Source of the DNA: Xanthobacteraceae bacterium
GTDB lineage: Bacteria; Pseudomonadota; Alphaproteobacteria; Rhizobiales; Xanthobacteraceae
Assembly: GCA_030040825.1 (NCBI GenBank)
Contig: JASHSY010000163.1
Span: forward strand, 1-6,459
DNA: 6,459 nucleotides
Direction of reading: 5' to 3'
The notes under the pieces: generated by a model
What the model was told of the DNA's origin: nothing
Database searches by the model: none
The model's input: the letters and a program-made list of their open reading frames with translations, nothing else
Translations under genes and position numbers: made by a program
Part shown: positions 5,602 through 6,459 of the stretch, piece by piece
Numbering within the stretch: the stretch's first letter is position 1
Layout: the number at the start of each line of letters is the position of its first letter

Positions 5602-6459
5602 CTAGGCGAGGTCGATTATACCCGCCTCGCCCTCCTCCGTGCCCCATGCGAGCAACAGCCCGTCGGTGCTCCAGGCGAGCGCGGTAACAGGCGCGCTGCC
5701 CGGCTTCTTGCCCAGAATTTTCGCGCCATCGTCGATGCGCATGAGGAAGATCATGCCGTTATCGTAACCTGCAGCGACGACGGCGTTGCGAGGATGACAG
5801 GCGACGACCTCGATACGGTGACCGGACGGCGCCAGCAGGCGTGGCGGCTTGCCCATCGGTCCGTCCTTGCTGTGTGGAAACGGCCACAGCACAAGTTGCG
5901 CGGCCCCGGATGTGGCCAACCACTGGCCATCAGCGCTCCAGGAAAGCGATTTGACCCGCGCGGTATAACCAGACATGCGCATGTCCTGGCTGTCGATGAG
6001 TCGCCAACCGTGCAGCATTGGCTCTTGCATGGTAGTGACCAGGAAGCGGCCATCAGGGCTGACGGTGGCGCCCAAGTGTGAGCCGTTCCGTTCGAGCTTT
6101 TGGGGCGGCGCCTCCGGCGCGTTGGGAAACCAGAGTGTGGCGCCGTTGTAGTGCCCGATCGCGAGTCGGAAACCCTTTGGAAAGAAGGCAAGTGCGCCAA
6201 CCGTCGATGGTGCTTCGAACGTCCGCAATTCCTTTCCCTGCGCGAATGCGGTTTTGCCGGCAGACCAGGCAATTCCGCCATCCGGACCTAGAGCGATGTG
6301 ATCGATCCAGCGGTGTTTCGAGTCACTTGCCAAAATGTGGGTCTCACACTTTGCGTTGGTCGCAGCAACGCGGCCATCGTCGCCGCCGCTGACGACGCGC
6401 GTGCCGTCGCTGACACTCGCGAGGATGGCGCCCTCATGTGAGGCAACGCGCCGGGTTTC
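5602..6459 (-). CDS. WD40-repeat beta-propeller protein (5' end outside window)
   Basis: The minus-strand frame is open from the right edge to the TAG at 5604-5602, giving 285 residues without a start. A TTG at 6333 is internal, because repeat sequence continues upstream of it to the window end. About seven propeller blades can be counted, numbering residues from the right edge: roughly 8-36 (SDGTRVVSGGDDG), 52-80, 86-112 (VGALAFFPKGFRLAIG), 128-155 (GATVSPDGRFLVTT), 167-193 (VKSLSWSADGQWLATSG), 214-242 (GHRIEVVACHPRNAVVAAG) and 256-284 (VTALAWSTDGLLLAWG). The repeats follow the usual pattern of hydrophobic strand, SPDG-like turn and LA(T/S)G strand, though the final WD dipeptides are degenerate. 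No signal peptide can be judged. WD40 propellers are protein-binding scaffolds. The partner and pathway cannot be told from this window, and the missing upstream neighbour would be the best clue. Confidence 0.9.
   Translation of the reverse strand, partial: ETRRVASHEGAILASVSDGTRVVSGGDDGRVAATNAKCETHILASDSKHRWIDHIALGPDGGIAWSAGKTAFAQGKELRTFEAPSTVGALAFFPKGFRLAIGHYNGATLWFPNAPEAPPQKLERNGSHLGATVSPDGRFLVTTMQEPMLHGWRLIDSQDMRMSGYTARVKSLSWSADGQWLATSGAAQLVLWPFPHSKDGPMGKPPRLLAPSGHRIEVVACHPRNAVVAAGYDNGMIFLMRIDDGAKILGKKPGSAPVTALAWSTDGLLLAWGTEEGEAGIIDLA

Overview
The window is about 6.5 kb of GC-rich DNA whose proteins and gene order point to an alphaproteobacterium of the Hyphomicrobiales (Rhizobiales), probably near the Bradyrhizobium/Rhodopseudomonas/Pseudolabrys side. 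This placement rests on recalled family resemblance, not on a search. The clearest markers are a Suv3-like helicase followed by a small S4-domain protein, a seven-iron ferredoxin FdxA and a CarD-type RNA polymerase-binding regulator. As I recall it, this order is common in that group, so most of the window looks like core chromosome rather than a mobile or accessory region.

Layout: (1) 1-2631 +, the C-terminal 876 residues of a Suv3/MgpS-like helicase, cut by the left edge. (2) 2634-2903 +, a short Hsp15-like S4 RNA-binding protein, two bases after the helicase stop. (3) 2904-3010, two tandem hairpins built from one hexamer and its complement. (4) 3011-3349 +, fdxA. (5) 3350-3749, a 400-base stretch with a possible fdxA terminator, a good sigma-70-like promoter, a terminator-like hairpin inside the expected leader, a run of three CCGGC-type hairpins and a strong ribosome binding site. 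(6) 3750-4322 +, carD, followed by a near-perfect intrinsic terminator at 4357-4390. (7) 4501-5280 +, an envelope-directed protein with an LTxxQ-type helical domain (Spy/CpxP-like). (8) 5408-5482 +, tRNA-Thr(GGT) with encoded CCA. (9) 5602-6459 -, a WD40-repeat protein cut by the right edge and convergent with the tRNA.

The helicase, S4 protein and ferredoxin are packed as one likely transcription unit concerned with RNA handling and electron transfer. CarD seems to have its own promoter and a long structured leader, and its unit is closed by the strong terminator. The LTxxQ gene, the tRNA and the WD40 gene look like independent units.

I see no previously undescribed defence or mobile system. 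The points most worth a second look are: the early stop in the S4 gene, after which the frame stays open and basic until a TGA that overlaps the fdxA start; the terminator-like hairpin and repeated hairpins in the carD leader, with two possible carD starts; and the alternating complementary hexamers before fdxA.
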